Shown: positions 1 to 7,557, counted from the first letter of the stretch. The stretch: 12,875 bases of DNA from Opitutia bacterium UBA7876 (GCA_002500665.1 DLRY01000004.1:1-12875), one strand, 5' to 3'. The notes: generated by a model not told the origin, from the sequence alone. A program made the numbers and translations.

Positions 1-747
1 CAAAGGAGGAAGATCTCCGCCAGGCGAGGCGTCTCCAGGCAAGGGAGGCAGGGCGACTGGCGGACTATCGGCGGGAACCGGGTCAACCGCGGGAGGAGAT
101 GGCGGATCGACTGGGGGGAAGGAAGGAGAGGGCTCGCTAGGCTCGGCTACGATAGGATCGGGAGTATCTGTAGAGGTTCCGGATGACGCCTTACTCGGAT
201 CCGTTCCTACGGGCTGATTGGTCTCGGAGGAACCCGCATCCTTGTCGGAAGCCAAGTCTATGGGCGTCCCGTCCGAACGCCATGTTGCGTCCTTGCCTTG
301 CTTGATTCCATCCCTGTAGGCTCGAACGTACATTTTCTGGCCGTTCGGCCACCATCGTGTAACGGCACCGTGCCATTTGCCCTCGTCATAGTTGCGCTCG
401 TACATCTTCACGCCATTGGAGAACCAACGCGAACTGACGCCGTGCTTTCTACCCTTCTTCCATGATTCATCGGATGCAACGTACTCTGTTCCCGTAGAAT
501 TTTTCTCGATGGTAAGAATCCTGCCATTGAAGGGACTGTCGGAAAACTTTTGAAAGAGAAGCCCATAGCGGGTCTCGAAATATTGACTGAATTCATCGCC
601 GTTGACTTGGTAGGCGCCATCGGAAAGGTTAACCGTCGCGGAGGGGGAACCAGAGGAGGAGAGCACTGGTTGCCTGTATGGGTACTGGCATGCTGAAAAC
701 AACAGCAAAGCGATAAAGGACAGATAATTAAGCATCAAAACTTTCAT
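1..747 (-). CDS. Lipoprotein with YwqK/MORN-like repeats (3' end missing)
   Basis: The ATG at 747 opens a frame that stays open to the window edge, giving at least 249 residues; the C-terminus lies outside. The N-terminus is a lipoprotein signal: a hydrophobic stretch (residues 8-18) ends in F-S-A-C with the acceptor Cys at residue 20, so export and lipid anchoring are likely. After a Ser-rich linker, residues about 72-163 carry repeated Asn/Asp-Gly turns with aromatic strands (KHGVSSRWFSNGVKMYE, KWHGAVTRWWPNGQKMY, KQGKDATWRSDGTP). This is the pattern of the MORN-like YwqK repeat family. From about residue 165 the protein is low-complexity and rich in Pro, Ser, Asp and Glu, which suggests a disordered tail. 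YwqK was named as an antitoxin in one context, but I see no toxin partner, and most such lipoproteins have no known role. No Shine-Dalgarno is visible. It is transcribed divergently from hppA. Confidence 0.85.
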   Translation of the reverse strand, partial: MKVLMLNYLSFIALLLFSACQYPYRQPVLSSSGSPSATVNLSDGAYQVNGDEFSQYFETRYGLLFQKFSDSPFNGRILTIEKNSTGTEYVASDESWKKGRKHGVSSRWFSNGVKMYERNYDEGKWHGAVTRWWPNGQKMYVRAYRDGIKQGKDATWRSDGTPIDLASDKDAGSSETNQPVGTDPSKASSGTSTDTPDPIVAEPSEPSPSFPPVDPPSPPAVDPVPADSPPVALPPLPGDASPGGDLPPL

Positions 748-775
748 GGTGTCATTCTGTTAACGGCTCCGAGAT

Positions 776-805
776 TTGCAAGGTAGAACATGGTTGCCCT
801 ACAAT
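776..805 (+). promoter_or_regulatory. Candidate sigma70 promoter for hppA
   Basis: A -35-like TTGCAA (776-781) and a -10-like TACAAT (800-805) are separated by 18 bases on the plus strand. They match the sigma70 consensus at 4/6 and 5/6 positions. Transcription would start near 812, leaving a leader of roughly 78 bases before the hppA ATG. This was found by eye only. Confidence 0.4.
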
Positions 806-823
806 CTTGTTGTAACTCGGCAA

Positions 824-829
824 ATTATA
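824..829 (-). promoter_or_regulatory. Candidate -10 box for the divergent lipoprotein gene
   Basis: The minus strand reads a perfect TATAAT here, about 77 bases before the lipoprotein ATG. I see no good -35 box at 16-18 bases, so this is only a weak promoter candidate. It would overlap the hppA leader. Confidence 0.25.
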
Positions 830-831
830 CG

Positions 832-872
832 TTTTTAAGTGCTGACTCTTTGTGAGTACTCATACTTAAAAA
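832..872. repeat. Inverted repeat in the hppA upstream region
   Basis: TTTTTAAGT (832-840) is exactly complementary to ACTTAAAAA (864-872), giving a 9-bp stem around 23 bases. Inside it ACTC (845-848) can pair with GAGT (854-857), and an alternative perfect 10-bp palindrome TGAGTACTCA sits at 853-862. If the promoter at 776-805 is right, the hairpin lies in the 5' leader of hppA and ends 17 bases before the ATG. It could be an operator, an mRNA structure affecting translation, or an AT-rich coincidence. Confidence 0.45.
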
Positions 873-889
873 ACAATCTCTCAATAGTA

Positions 890-3130
890 ATGAACCTGTC
901 TGACTTACCCGTTATCCTGCCTGCGTTTGGAGTGCTTGCTCTGCTCTTCACTTGGTGGAAAACCCAAGAAATCAACAAAGCTTCGGTAGGATCCGCACGC
1001 ATGGCGAAGATAGCCAAAAGCATCCAGGACGGAGCCATGGCGTTCCTTAGGGCTGAATACAAGATTCTTCTTTGGTTCGTGATCGCCGTCGCCCTCCTGC
1101 TCTACTGGAGCGGGTCGACGAACGAAAACAGTAACGAGATGATCGCCGTCGCCTTTGTGGTCGGTGCCTTTTGCTCGGCCTTGGCCGGCTATCTCGGCAT
1201 GAAAGTTGCGACCAAGGCGAACGTAAGAACGGCCAACGCCGCCCAGGACAGCTTGGGCAAAGCCCTTGAGATTGCTTTCTCCGGAGGATCCGTAATGGGC
1301 TTGGGAGTAGTTGGACTCGGTATCTTGGGACTGGGCGGGTTGTTCTATTTCTTCGGTGAGCATTTCGGCGCCTTTGATATCGGCTCGCAATCTCTCCAGG
1401 CAGATCGCGAAACCACGCTTTCCGTCCTAACCGGATTCTCCTTTGGGGCGTCCTCCATTGCGCTCTTTGCCCGTGTGGGTGGAGGCATCTACACGAAGGC
1501 CGCGGACGTAGGCGCCGACCTCGTCGGCAAGGTTGAGGCGGGAATCCCCGAAGATCATCCCTTGAATCCCGCTACCATTGCCGACAACGTGGGCGACAAC
1601 GTGGGAGACGTGGCCGGGATGGGAGCCGATTTGTTCGAATCCTACGTCGGGTCGATCATCGGTACCATGATTTTGGGAGCGGCCATGGTTTATGCGGACG
1701 GTTCAAATTATTTGGGCCAAGAGGGCGCTATCTTCGGAGGGTTGGGGCCAATTTTCCTGCCTTTGATCCTTGGCGCCATTGGAATCGTAACTTCCATTTT
1801 CGGAACCTTTCTCGTCAAGGTCAAGGACGGGGGGGACCCCCACAAGGCTCTCAACGCCGGAGAATTCTTCTCTTCGGCTTTGATGATCCTTGCGACTTAT
1901 TTTGTAATCGGAAGACTCTTGCCTGATTCTTGGTCAACCGGCCCGGAAGCCTCGTACACATCCGACGGGGTCTTTTACGCTATAATTATAGGTCTAGTCG
2001 CCGGCCTAGCCATCGGCAAGATCACCGAGCACTACACCGGCACGGGCACGAAACCCGTCAAGTCGATCGTCGATCAATCCGTAACCGGATACGCGACCAA
2101 CATTATTTCCGGCTTGGGGGTAGGAATGATCTCAACGACTTTTCCCATTCTCGTTCTGGCCGTCGCCGTGGTCGGGGCTTATGAGTTCGCCGGTCTGTAT
2201 GGGATCGCCATCGCCGCCGTCGGAATGCTTTCCAATACCGGCATCCAGCTTGCAGTCGACGCATATGGTCCCATTTCCGACAATGCCGGAGGTATTGCAG
2301 AAATGTCTGAACTTCCAAGCGAAGTGCGTCAACGGACCGATAAATTGGATGCAGTAGGCAATACCACAGCAGCGATTGGAAAAGGCTTTGCCATCGGTTC
2401 GGCCGCCCTTACTGCTCTGGCCCTCTTTGCCGCCTTCAAGGAAACGGCAGGGATCGAGGTAATCGACGTCTCGGCCCCCAAAGTCATGGCGGGCCTATTC
2501 GTCGGCGCCATGCTTCCCTTCCTCTTCAGCGCTTTGGCCATGGGCGCCGTTGGAAGAGCCGCTATGGCCATGATTCAAGAGGTTCGCAGGCAGTTTAAGG
2601 AAATACCCGCCCTGAAAAAGGCCCTGGAGGTCATGCAGCGCAATGAGGACAAGCCCACGGAAGAGTGGACTGAGGAGGAGCGTAATCAATTTGATGAGGC
2701 CATCGATTCGGCCGAGTACGGAAAGTGCGTGGAGATTTCAACGCAATCCGCAATCAAGGAAATGGTGGCGCCCGGCTTGGTAGCCATTCTTACCCCCGTT
2801 GCCGTTGGTCTGGGAGGAAACCACTTCTTTCCCGGCAGCGGAGCCGTGATGCTTGGCGGATTGCTTGCCGGGGTCACTGCCTCCGGCGTCCTGATGGCCC
2901 TCTTTCAATCGAATGCCGGCGGAGCATGGGATAATGCCAAGAAAATGGTGGAGGAAGGTTATGAGATCTCTGGAAGCAAACACGGAAAAGGTTCTGAGGT
3001 CCACAAGGCGACTGTAGTCGGTGATACGGTGGGGGATCCGCTCAAGGACACCTCCGGGCCATCCTTGAACATCCTGCTCAAACTGATGTCCGTGGTTGCC
3101 CTGGTGTTGGCCCCCTTTATCAAGAACTAA
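890..3130 (+). CDS. hppA: Membrane-bound ion-translocating pyrophosphatase, K+-dependent type
   Basis: Integral membrane pyrophosphatase of 746 residues, with the many hydrophobic segments expected of the 16-helix family. It hydrolyses cytoplasmic PPi and uses the energy to pump H+ or Na+ out of the cytoplasm. The PPi/Mg-binding signature DVGADLVGKVE is at residues 206-216, followed by the DNVGDNVGDVAGMGADLFES block, the DNAGGIAEMSELPSE block and the C-terminal GDTVGDPLKDTSGPS. The GNTTAAIGKG motif has Ala494 and Gly497 where K+-independent enzymes have Lys and Thr, so K+ dependence is expected. Glu250 sits in LFESYVGS, the position of the ion-gate Glu in Na+-pumping enzymes such as that of Thermotoga, so Na+ transport is possible; sequence alone does not settle it. 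A Glu/Asp-rich insert lies at about residues 585-608. I chose ATG 890 over an in-frame GTG at 839 because the family motif pattern starts there. No clear Shine-Dalgarno is visible. Confidence 0.97.
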   Translation: MNLSDLPVILPAFGVLALLFTWWKTQEINKASVGSARMAKIAKSIQDGAMAFLRAEYKILLWFVIAVALLLYWSGSTNENSNEMIAVAFVVGAFCSALAGYLGMKVATKANVRTANAAQDSLGKALEIAFSGGSVMGLGVVGLGILGLGGLFYFFGEHFGAFDIGSQSLQADRETTLSVLTGFSFGASSIALFARVGGGIYTKAADVGADLVGKVEAGIPEDHPLNPATIADNVGDNVGDVAGMGADLFESYVGSIIGTMILGAAMVYADGSNYLGQEGAIFGGLGPIFLPLILGAIGIVTSIFGTFLVKVKDGGDPHKALNAGEFFSSALMILATYFVIGRLLPDSWSTGPEASYTSDGVFYAIIIGLVAGLAIGKITEHYTGTGTKPVKSIVDQSVTGYATNIISGLGVGMISTTFPILVLAVAVVGAYEFAGLYGIAIAAVGMLSNTGIQLAVDAYGPISDNAGGIAEMSELPSEVRQRTDKLDAVGNTTAAIGKGFAIGSAALTALALFAAFKETAGIEVIDVSAPKVMAGLFVGAMLPFLFSALAMGAVGRAAMAMIQEVRRQFKEIPALKKALEVMQRNEDKPTEEWTEEERNQFDEAIDSAEYGKCVEISTQSAIKEMVAPGLVAILTPVAVGLGGNHFFPGSGAVMLGGLLAGVTASGVLMALFQSNAGGAWDNAKKMVEEGYEISGSKHGKGSEVHKATVVGDTVGDPLKDTSGPSLNILLKLMSVVALVLAPFIKN

Positions 3131-3797
3131 GCTCCTGTTCACCCCGGTTTTCAACGGAGGAAGCGAACCTTGCCCTTGTCTGGGAATCGGCGCCGAAGTA
3201 TGCCGTTCCCGCCACGAGGACGTCGACGCCGGCTCTGACGCAGTCGTCGACTTGGTCAAACCCCACCCCGCCGTCGACTTCCAGGAGAAAGGACGCCCCC
3301 GATTCCGCTCGACGGTCCGCCAAGTCACGGACCTTGTACAGCACGCCCTCGATGAACCCCTGTCCACCGAAACCCGGGTTCACGGTCATGCAAAGAACCA
3401 AGTCGACTTGATCCAGGAATGGCGAGGCTTCTTCCGCGGGCGTATCCGGATTCAGGACTATGCCGCATTTCTTGCCCAAAGACTTGATTTTTGAAAGTGC
3501 CTCCGCAACGTCATACTCCGGCTCAACGTGAATGGAGATTAGGTCGGCACCCGCTAGAACGAAGGAATCGATATAGTCCTGTGGGTTATCCAGCATCAAG
3601 TGGACGTCGAAGAACATCGACGAATGCTCTCTCAAGTCCGCCACAGTCTGCGGGCCGAAGCTAAGGTTTGGAACGAAGTGTCCGTCCATTACGTCCAGAT
3701 GAATCCACTCCCTGCCGTCCTGATCGGCCAGCAAAAGGGAGTCCCTCAGGCAGGCATGATCGCCTGCAAGAATAGAGGGGGCCAATATCTTTTTCAT
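3120..3797 (-). CDS. rpe: Ribulose-phosphate 3-epimerase
   Basis: Interconverts ribulose 5-phosphate and xylulose 5-phosphate in the pentose phosphate pathway (cytosol). The 225-residue length and TIM-barrel motifs fit the family: LAPSIL with Ser8; HLDVMDGHFVPNLSFGP with metal ligands His33 and Asp35; the HLM motif at His66; MTVNPGFGGQ at about 138-147; and EVDGGV with the second catalytic Asp at 175. The phosphate-binding loop reads VAGTAYF where most members have AGSAVF or AGSAIF, a conservative change. ATG 3797 is preferred; an in-frame TTG immediately before it (3800) is the alternative. It starts 11 bases after the lptE stop and appears to be the last gene of the rpmF-plsX-fabH operon. 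Its 3' end overlaps hppA tail to tail by 11 bases, leaving no room for an ordinary terminator. No Shine-Dalgarno is obvious, so translation may be coupled to lptE. Confidence 0.96.
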   Translation of the reverse strand: MKKILAPSILAGDHACLRDSLLLADQDGREWIHLDVMDGHFVPNLSFGPQTVADLREHSSMFFDVHLMLDNPQDYIDSFVLAGADLISIHVEPEYDVAEALSKIKSLGKKCGIVLNPDTPAEEASPFLDQVDLVLCMTVNPGFGGQGFIEGVLYKVRDLADRRAESGASFLLEVDGGVGFDQVDDCVRAGVDVLVAGTAYFGADSQTRARFASSVENRGEQELSS

Positions 3798-3808
3798 CAA
3801 AAGGGAAT

Positions 3809-4330
3809 CTACCAGGAATGATTGGAGACCTGGGTTGCAATTTTCAACCCGAGCTCCCTGGCAATAGCGGCGGTCGATTGACGGTCGCGGGCTTGGGAAG
3901 TCAACTTCGGTTTGAGGGAACTGGCGTCAGCTTGAACAAGCCGATCCTCGAAGATCGAGGTTTTTGACCCGGAAGAGTAAAGCGTGACGTACGCCCCGAC
4001 ACGCAATGCAAAGCCGGCCGCCAGCAAGGTATCCTGTGACCTGAAGACCTCCGGGCTCTTTGTGAACTCACCTATCTTGACGCGCAGCAGGAACTCGGCG
4101 TCATTCTCCGAACGGACGAGACGAAAAGTCCCCCGACGGAGGAATTCTTCTCGAATGGTCCGGCTTACGACCCCCCCCGCTTGGGGAAGGGCGCTGTCAT
4201 TTGAGACGACCTGAACGAAGAGCGTTTTCGGGGTGTCCCAGTCATTCGCACTGGGCTGGTACCGGCAAGATGAAGTAAAAGCGAGAAAAACCAACAGGAC
4301 GACGGGGAGAGAACCAATTTCACTTTTCAT
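3809..4330 (-). CDS. lptE: LptE-like LPS-assembly lipoprotein
   Basis: Predicted outer-membrane lipoprotein of 173 residues. LptE partners LptD and forms the plug of the translocon that inserts LPS in the outer leaflet. A hydrophobic signal (about residues 8-19) ends in T-S-S-C with Cys22. CRYQ follows, close to the CGY/CGF start of many mature LptE proteins. The rest shows the alternating pattern of the fold: a first strand LFVQVVSN, a helix with VSRTIREEFLRRG, then FRLVRSENDAEFLLRVKIGEF, a strand pair through YVTLYSSGSKTSIFEDRLVQ, and a C-terminal helix. Sequence conservation in this family is low, so the call rests on pattern, size and context. AAAGG lies 5 bases before ATG 4330; an in-frame GTG directly upstream is possible. 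The gene overlaps the end of the BamD-like gene by 11 bases. A run of eight C (4171-4178; Gly52-Gly53 codons) lies inside. Confidence 0.75.
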   Translation of the reverse strand: MKSEIGSLPVVLLVFLAFTSSCRYQPSANDWDTPKTLFVQVVSNDSALPQAGGVVSRTIREEFLRRGTFRLVRSENDAEFLLRVKIGEFTKSPEVFRSQDTLLAAGFALRVGAYVTLYSSGSKTSIFEDRLVQADASSLKPKLTSQARDRQSTAAIARELGLKIATQVSNHSW

Positions 4331-5453
4331 CACTCCCTTTCAATTCAGCAACTTTCCTCTCGGCCACTCGGGCGGCTTCGGATTCGGGGGCCGTGGTGAT
4401 GGCCTCATTGTAGAACTGCAGGGCAGGTCGGTTGCCAAGTTCTCTCCAGTGTATCATGTAATACTTTCCGTATTTCTCCACGAACTTGCCTACCTCCACC
4501 TTGCTGGCAGCCAAGGTTTCCCTCATTTTCCTCCGGCCTTTCTCGGCCAAGGATCTCCTTATCTTCGACTCGGCTAGGCGGGCTTGATAGTCCTCGGCGG
4601 ACTCATGTTTGCTTCGGGGCGGTGACGTCGAAAAAAGAATGATGTAGTCTTCGTAGAAGTTCAAGGCCTTCAGGGTGGATCCCTGATCGTATGATGGGCC
4701 CGAAACCCTTCCTTCATAAATCTTGGCGAGCAGAAAATAGGCTTCCTCACAGAGGTAATTTTCCGGATACAGGTTGACGATTCTTTCTAGGGCGTCCACC
4801 GCTTCGTCCTCCTTGCCGTCTTTCTTGGCTATCTCCGCCAAAGCCATAAGGGCCCGCGGCGCGAACTTGGGCCCTCTGGCCAGGTTGGCAATCTGGTCCA
4901 TACGCATACGGTCCTGATTACCAGAACGGAAACGGGGCACGAGACCCCACTTGCGGGGCAACTTCTCCCTCGCCAACCTCTCGGCGACTCTCATGAGCGA
5001 TTCCGCAATTTTCTCGAAATTATATTCGGTATATGCCTCCGCAATCAGTCTGAGGTGCTCGAAGGCTTTTCGCCAATCCCCCTTGTTTTCCCTGAGGATC
5101 GCTGCCCTGAAAAGGGCCTCTGGGCCGATCTGAATCTTTTTGCCCTTGCGGACGAGAACCGCATTAGAACGCCTCTTGGAAAAATTTTCGTACAGGTCGA
5201 GGGCTTTGCGAATCTCGCCTTGATCCAGCTTTGCCTCGGCGTTTATAAACCATTCCTTGGCCTGCTCCTCGGGAATGGGGTCACGATTTTTTCTGAAGAA
5301 ACCAGTCCCTGGAAATAGAAATTCCTTTCCGGACGACAAGCTCGATTGGCCTCGCCTTCTATCTCCGGGCGAAACCCCCGGTAACTCTATGGCGGGAGCC
5401 GCCAAACTTAAAAGGAGCAGAAGCGTAAATGGTTTCATGGGAATTTTCTTCAT
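4320..5453 (-). CDS. Exported BamD-like tetratricopeptide repeat protein
   Basis: Protein of 377 residues with an N-terminal signal peptide (hydrophobic residues 9-19, likely cut near LAAPA at 17-21). It has no lipobox Cys, so a soluble periplasmic location is more likely than the lipid anchor of classical BamD. TPR-like helical pairs are visible at about 65-98 (Gly79, Ala84), 110-142, 198-232 (ending in VNLYPEN), 235-270 and 331-360. The repeat spacing and the stretch EAYFLLAKIYEGR resemble the BamD/YfiO group, which supports assembly of beta-barrel outer-membrane proteins. Adjacency to lptE agrees with an envelope role, but generic TPR proteins look alike. It starts 6 bases after the fabH stop without an evident Shine-Dalgarno, so coupling is likely. 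A second ATG at 5438 (residue 6) is an alternative start. It overlaps lptE by 11 bases. Confidence 0.7.
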   Translation of the reverse strand: MKKIPMKPFTLLLLLSLAAPAIELPGVSPGDRRRGQSSLSSGKEFLFPGTGFFRKNRDPIPEEQAKEWFINAEAKLDQGEIRKALDLYENFSKRRSNAVLVRKGKKIQIGPEALFRAAILRENKGDWRKAFEHLRLIAEAYTEYNFEKIAESLMRVAERLAREKLPRKWGLVPRFRSGNQDRMRMDQIANLARGPKFAPRALMALAEIAKKDGKEDEAVDALERIVNLYPENYLCEEAYFLLAKIYEGRVSGPSYDQGSTLKALNFYEDYIILFSTSPPRSKHESAEDYQARLAESKIRRSLAEKGRRKMRETLAASKVEVGKFVEKYGKYYMIHWRELGNRPALQFYNEAITTAPESEAARVAERKVAELKGSDEK

Positions 5454-5459
5454 CGGAAG

Positions 5460-6455
5460 CTAGAATCGAACAAGAGCTGCCGACCAAGTCAAGCCTGCGC
5501 CAAAGGCAACGAGCAAACCAAGTTCTCCCTTTTGGAAAGTCGAGGACTTGTAGGCCTCGTCCAAGGCCAAAGGAATCGAGGCGGCTGAAGTGTTCCCGTA
5601 CTTATGCAGGTTGCAGTAAAACCTCTCCATGGGGATTTCCAATCTCTGGGACAAACTCTCAACGATCCTGGCATTGGCTTGATGGGGGATGACGTGGCTG
5701 AGCTCGTTCTTGTCGATGCCATGTCTTTCGAGCAATTCAATAGCAGCCCGCTCCATCACACGGACTGCCGACTTGAAAATTTCACGGCCATTCATCTTCA
5801 GGTAATGGCCTCTCGACTCAATGGTCTCGTTGGAAGCTGGCAAAAGAGAGCCACCGGCGGGTTGCTGCAGAAGGGAAGGGTTCGAACCATCGGCGCCACA
5901 CTGGAAGCCAAGCATTTCAGCACCGTCCCCTTCTCTGGCAAGAACGGTGGCCCCAGCTCCGTCCCCAAAGAGAACGCAGGTAGTGCGATCCTCCCAGTCC
6001 ATGATGGTCGACAGTTTCTCAGCCCCTACGACCAGGGCGCATTGGTAGCGGCCTGAACTGAGCATTCCATCAGCTACGTCAAGAGCGTAGAGAAACCCGG
6101 AGCAGGCTGCCTCCAGGTCAAAGCAGGCAACCTTGGGGATACCGAGTTTGTGCTGCAACAGGCAGGCCGTGGAGGGGAAAGCCATATCGGGTGTAATGGT
6201 AGCCACTATGACCAAATCAACGTCCTCGACGCAGAGGCCGGCATCGGCAATGGCCCGACGAGAGGCCTCCACGGCCAAGTCACTGGTGCTTTCGGAATCA
6301 CCGGCAATGCGCCGCTCCTTAATTCCTGTCCGGGTCGTAATCCATTCATCGCTCGTTTCCACCCTTTGGCTCAGCTCCAGGTTGTCCAGCTTTCGGGCAG
6401 GCGCGTACGACCCAACGCCCCTTAGAATACTCGAGCCCGCATGATTATGATTCAT
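5460..6455 (-). CDS. fabH: 3-oxoacyl-[acyl-carrier-protein] synthase III
   Basis: Starts type II fatty-acid synthesis by condensing an acyl-CoA (usually acetyl-CoA) with malonyl-ACP; cytosolic dimer of the thiolase fold. At 331 residues it has the usual length. The Cys-His-Asn triad is visible: Cys118 in DLEAACSGFLY, His258 in IPHQANARI and Asn288 in YGNTSAASIP. Other conserved blocks are the N-terminal SDEWITTRTGIKERRIA (35-51), the VLFGDGAGATVL glycine-rich motif (161-172) and a C-terminal AFGAGLTWSA. Its start codon shares one base with the plsX stop (TGATG), the classic arrangement for translational coupling. The order plsX-fabH is the conserved bacterial one. Confidence 0.97.
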   Translation of the reverse strand: MNHNHAGSSILRGVGSYAPARKLDNLELSQRVETSDEWITTRTGIKERRIAGDSESTSDLAVEASRRAIADAGLCVEDVDLVIVATITPDMAFPSTACLLQHKLGIPKVACFDLEAACSGFLYALDVADGMLSSGRYQCALVVGAEKLSTIMDWEDRTTCVLFGDGAGATVLAREGDGAEMLGFQCGADGSNPSLLQQPAGGSLLPASNETIESRGHYLKMNGREIFKSAVRVMERAAIELLERHGIDKNELSHVIPHQANARIVESLSQRLEIPMERFYCNLHKYGNTSAASIPLALDEAYKSSTFQKGELGLLVAFGAGLTWSAALVRF

Positions 6456-7537
6456 CAGCTTTTGGCTTGGTTGCCTCTTGAAGGAAGAGGTTCTGGGCGC
6501 AGGATCTCATTCGTCTCCCTGATGTCCTCGGTGACTTGGGAAAGCATGTCGTGCTGAATAAGATCAAGAGCGATTTTTATGGCGCCACTAATGTGGTTGC
6601 GATTCGAAGATCCGTGAGCCTTGATCACGTTTTTCGTCAACCCAAGCAGTGGAGCCCCGCCGAATTGCTCGGGGTTAATTCTTTGTTTAAGGCTTCTGAA
6701 TGCGCCCTTAGAAAGGAGTGCTCCTGTCTTGCGGAGGGCATTTCTCTTCAGTTCCTCATCCAGAAAACTGCCGATCAACTTACTTAAGGATTCGCAAGCC
6801 TTGAGGACGATGTTGCCGACGAATCCATCGCAGACCACAACGTCCACGACGTTTTCAAAGATCTGGAAGCCTTCGATGAGACCGGCGTAGTTAATGATGC
6901 TTCCGTCGATATCCTTGAGCATTTCATGCGTTTCGTGGATTACGTCGTTCCCTTTTCCCTCCTCCGTTCCGATCGTGAGCAACCCCACCTTGGGACGGAC
7001 CAACCCCAAGGCAAGCCTTGCGTAATTGGAGCCCAGCACGGCGCTTTGTAGGATATGGAAGGGCTTGGCATGAGGATTCGCTCCCGCGTCCAGAAGGGTA
7101 AAATACCTCTCACGCCCAGGCCAAATGGTGCAAAGGGCAGGTCTTTCCACGCCCTCGAGCGTCCTTAGACGGATTGCTCCGCCCGCCATCAAGCAACCGG
7201 TGTTGCCGCAACTGAGCAAGGCGTCGGCCTCCCCGTTCTTAAGAGCGAGAAGGGCGAGGGACATGGAAGAGTTTTTCTTTCCCTTGATTCCCGCGATTGG
7301 CTTTTCCTCCATCCCCACAACCTCGGGTGCATGGCTGATGGAAACCCTGGCGTTGGTAAGCATGGGTTGATCTTCCAGGATAGGCTCTACGACCTCTTGC
7401 CGACCATAAAGGACGAACTCCGTTCCCCTCGGAGAAAACTCTACTGCTTGGGCAACTCCCTCGATGATCTCTTTCGGACCCTGATCGCTACCCATCACAT
7501 CCACTGCAAGGGTCAGCCTCGCCTCGGTCTTATCCAT
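6455..7537 (-). CDS. plsX: Phosphate acyltransferase PlsX
   Basis: Makes acyl-phosphate from acyl-ACP, the acyl donor for PlsY in the first step of phospholipid synthesis; a peripheral membrane or cytosolic enzyme. The 360-residue length and motifs fit: DVMGSDQGP (13-21), ADALLSCGNTGCLMAGG (104-120), LLDAGANPHAKP (148-159), GLLTIGTEEGKGN (185-197), YAGLIEG (217-223), VVVCDGFVGNIVLK (233-246), FGGAPLLGL (292-300) and KAHGSS (306-311). A good Shine-Dalgarno (GGAAGG) sits 7 bases before ATG 7537. The C-terminus is extended by a polar tail of about 15 residues. It lies 20 bases after rpmF and overlaps fabH by one base, so membrane lipid and fatty-acid initiation are made together. Confidence 0.97.
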   Translation of the reverse strand: MDKTEARLTLAVDVMGSDQGPKEIIEGVAQAVEFSPRGTEFVLYGRQEVVEPILEDQPMLTNARVSISHAPEVVGMEEKPIAGIKGKKNSSMSLALLALKNGEADALLSCGNTGCLMAGGAIRLRTLEGVERPALCTIWPGRERYFTLLDAGANPHAKPFHILQSAVLGSNYARLALGLVRPKVGLLTIGTEEGKGNDVIHETHEMLKDIDGSIINYAGLIEGFQIFENVVDVVVCDGFVGNIVLKACESLSKLIGSFLDEELKRNALRKTGALLSKGAFRSLKQRINPEQFGGAPLLGLTKNVIKAHGSSNRNHISGAIKIALDLIQHDMLSQVTEDIRETNEILRPEPLPSRGNQAKS

Positions 7538-7557
7538 GCCGAAGCCTTCCGGTCAAA

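Noticed and set aside
1..747. Toxin-antitoxin module suggested by the YwqK name
   Set aside because: The protein has a lipoprotein signal and no toxin-like partner is visible; the antitoxin label does not follow from the repeats.
839..889. GTG at 839 as the hppA start, adding 17 residues
   Set aside because: The extra residues are unlike the hydrophobic start of the family, overlap the inverted repeat, and ATG 890 gives a typical N-terminus.
1829..1841. G7-A-C5 near-palindrome in hppA
   Set aside because: It encodes the ordinary Asp-Gly-Gly-Asp-Pro-His of a family loop, so codon content explains it, and a run of seven G is expected by chance in this length.
2738..3367. 209-residue open frame on the minus strand across the hppA/rpe junction
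   Set aside because: It lies in another frame over two well-supported genes and its translation shows no family motif.
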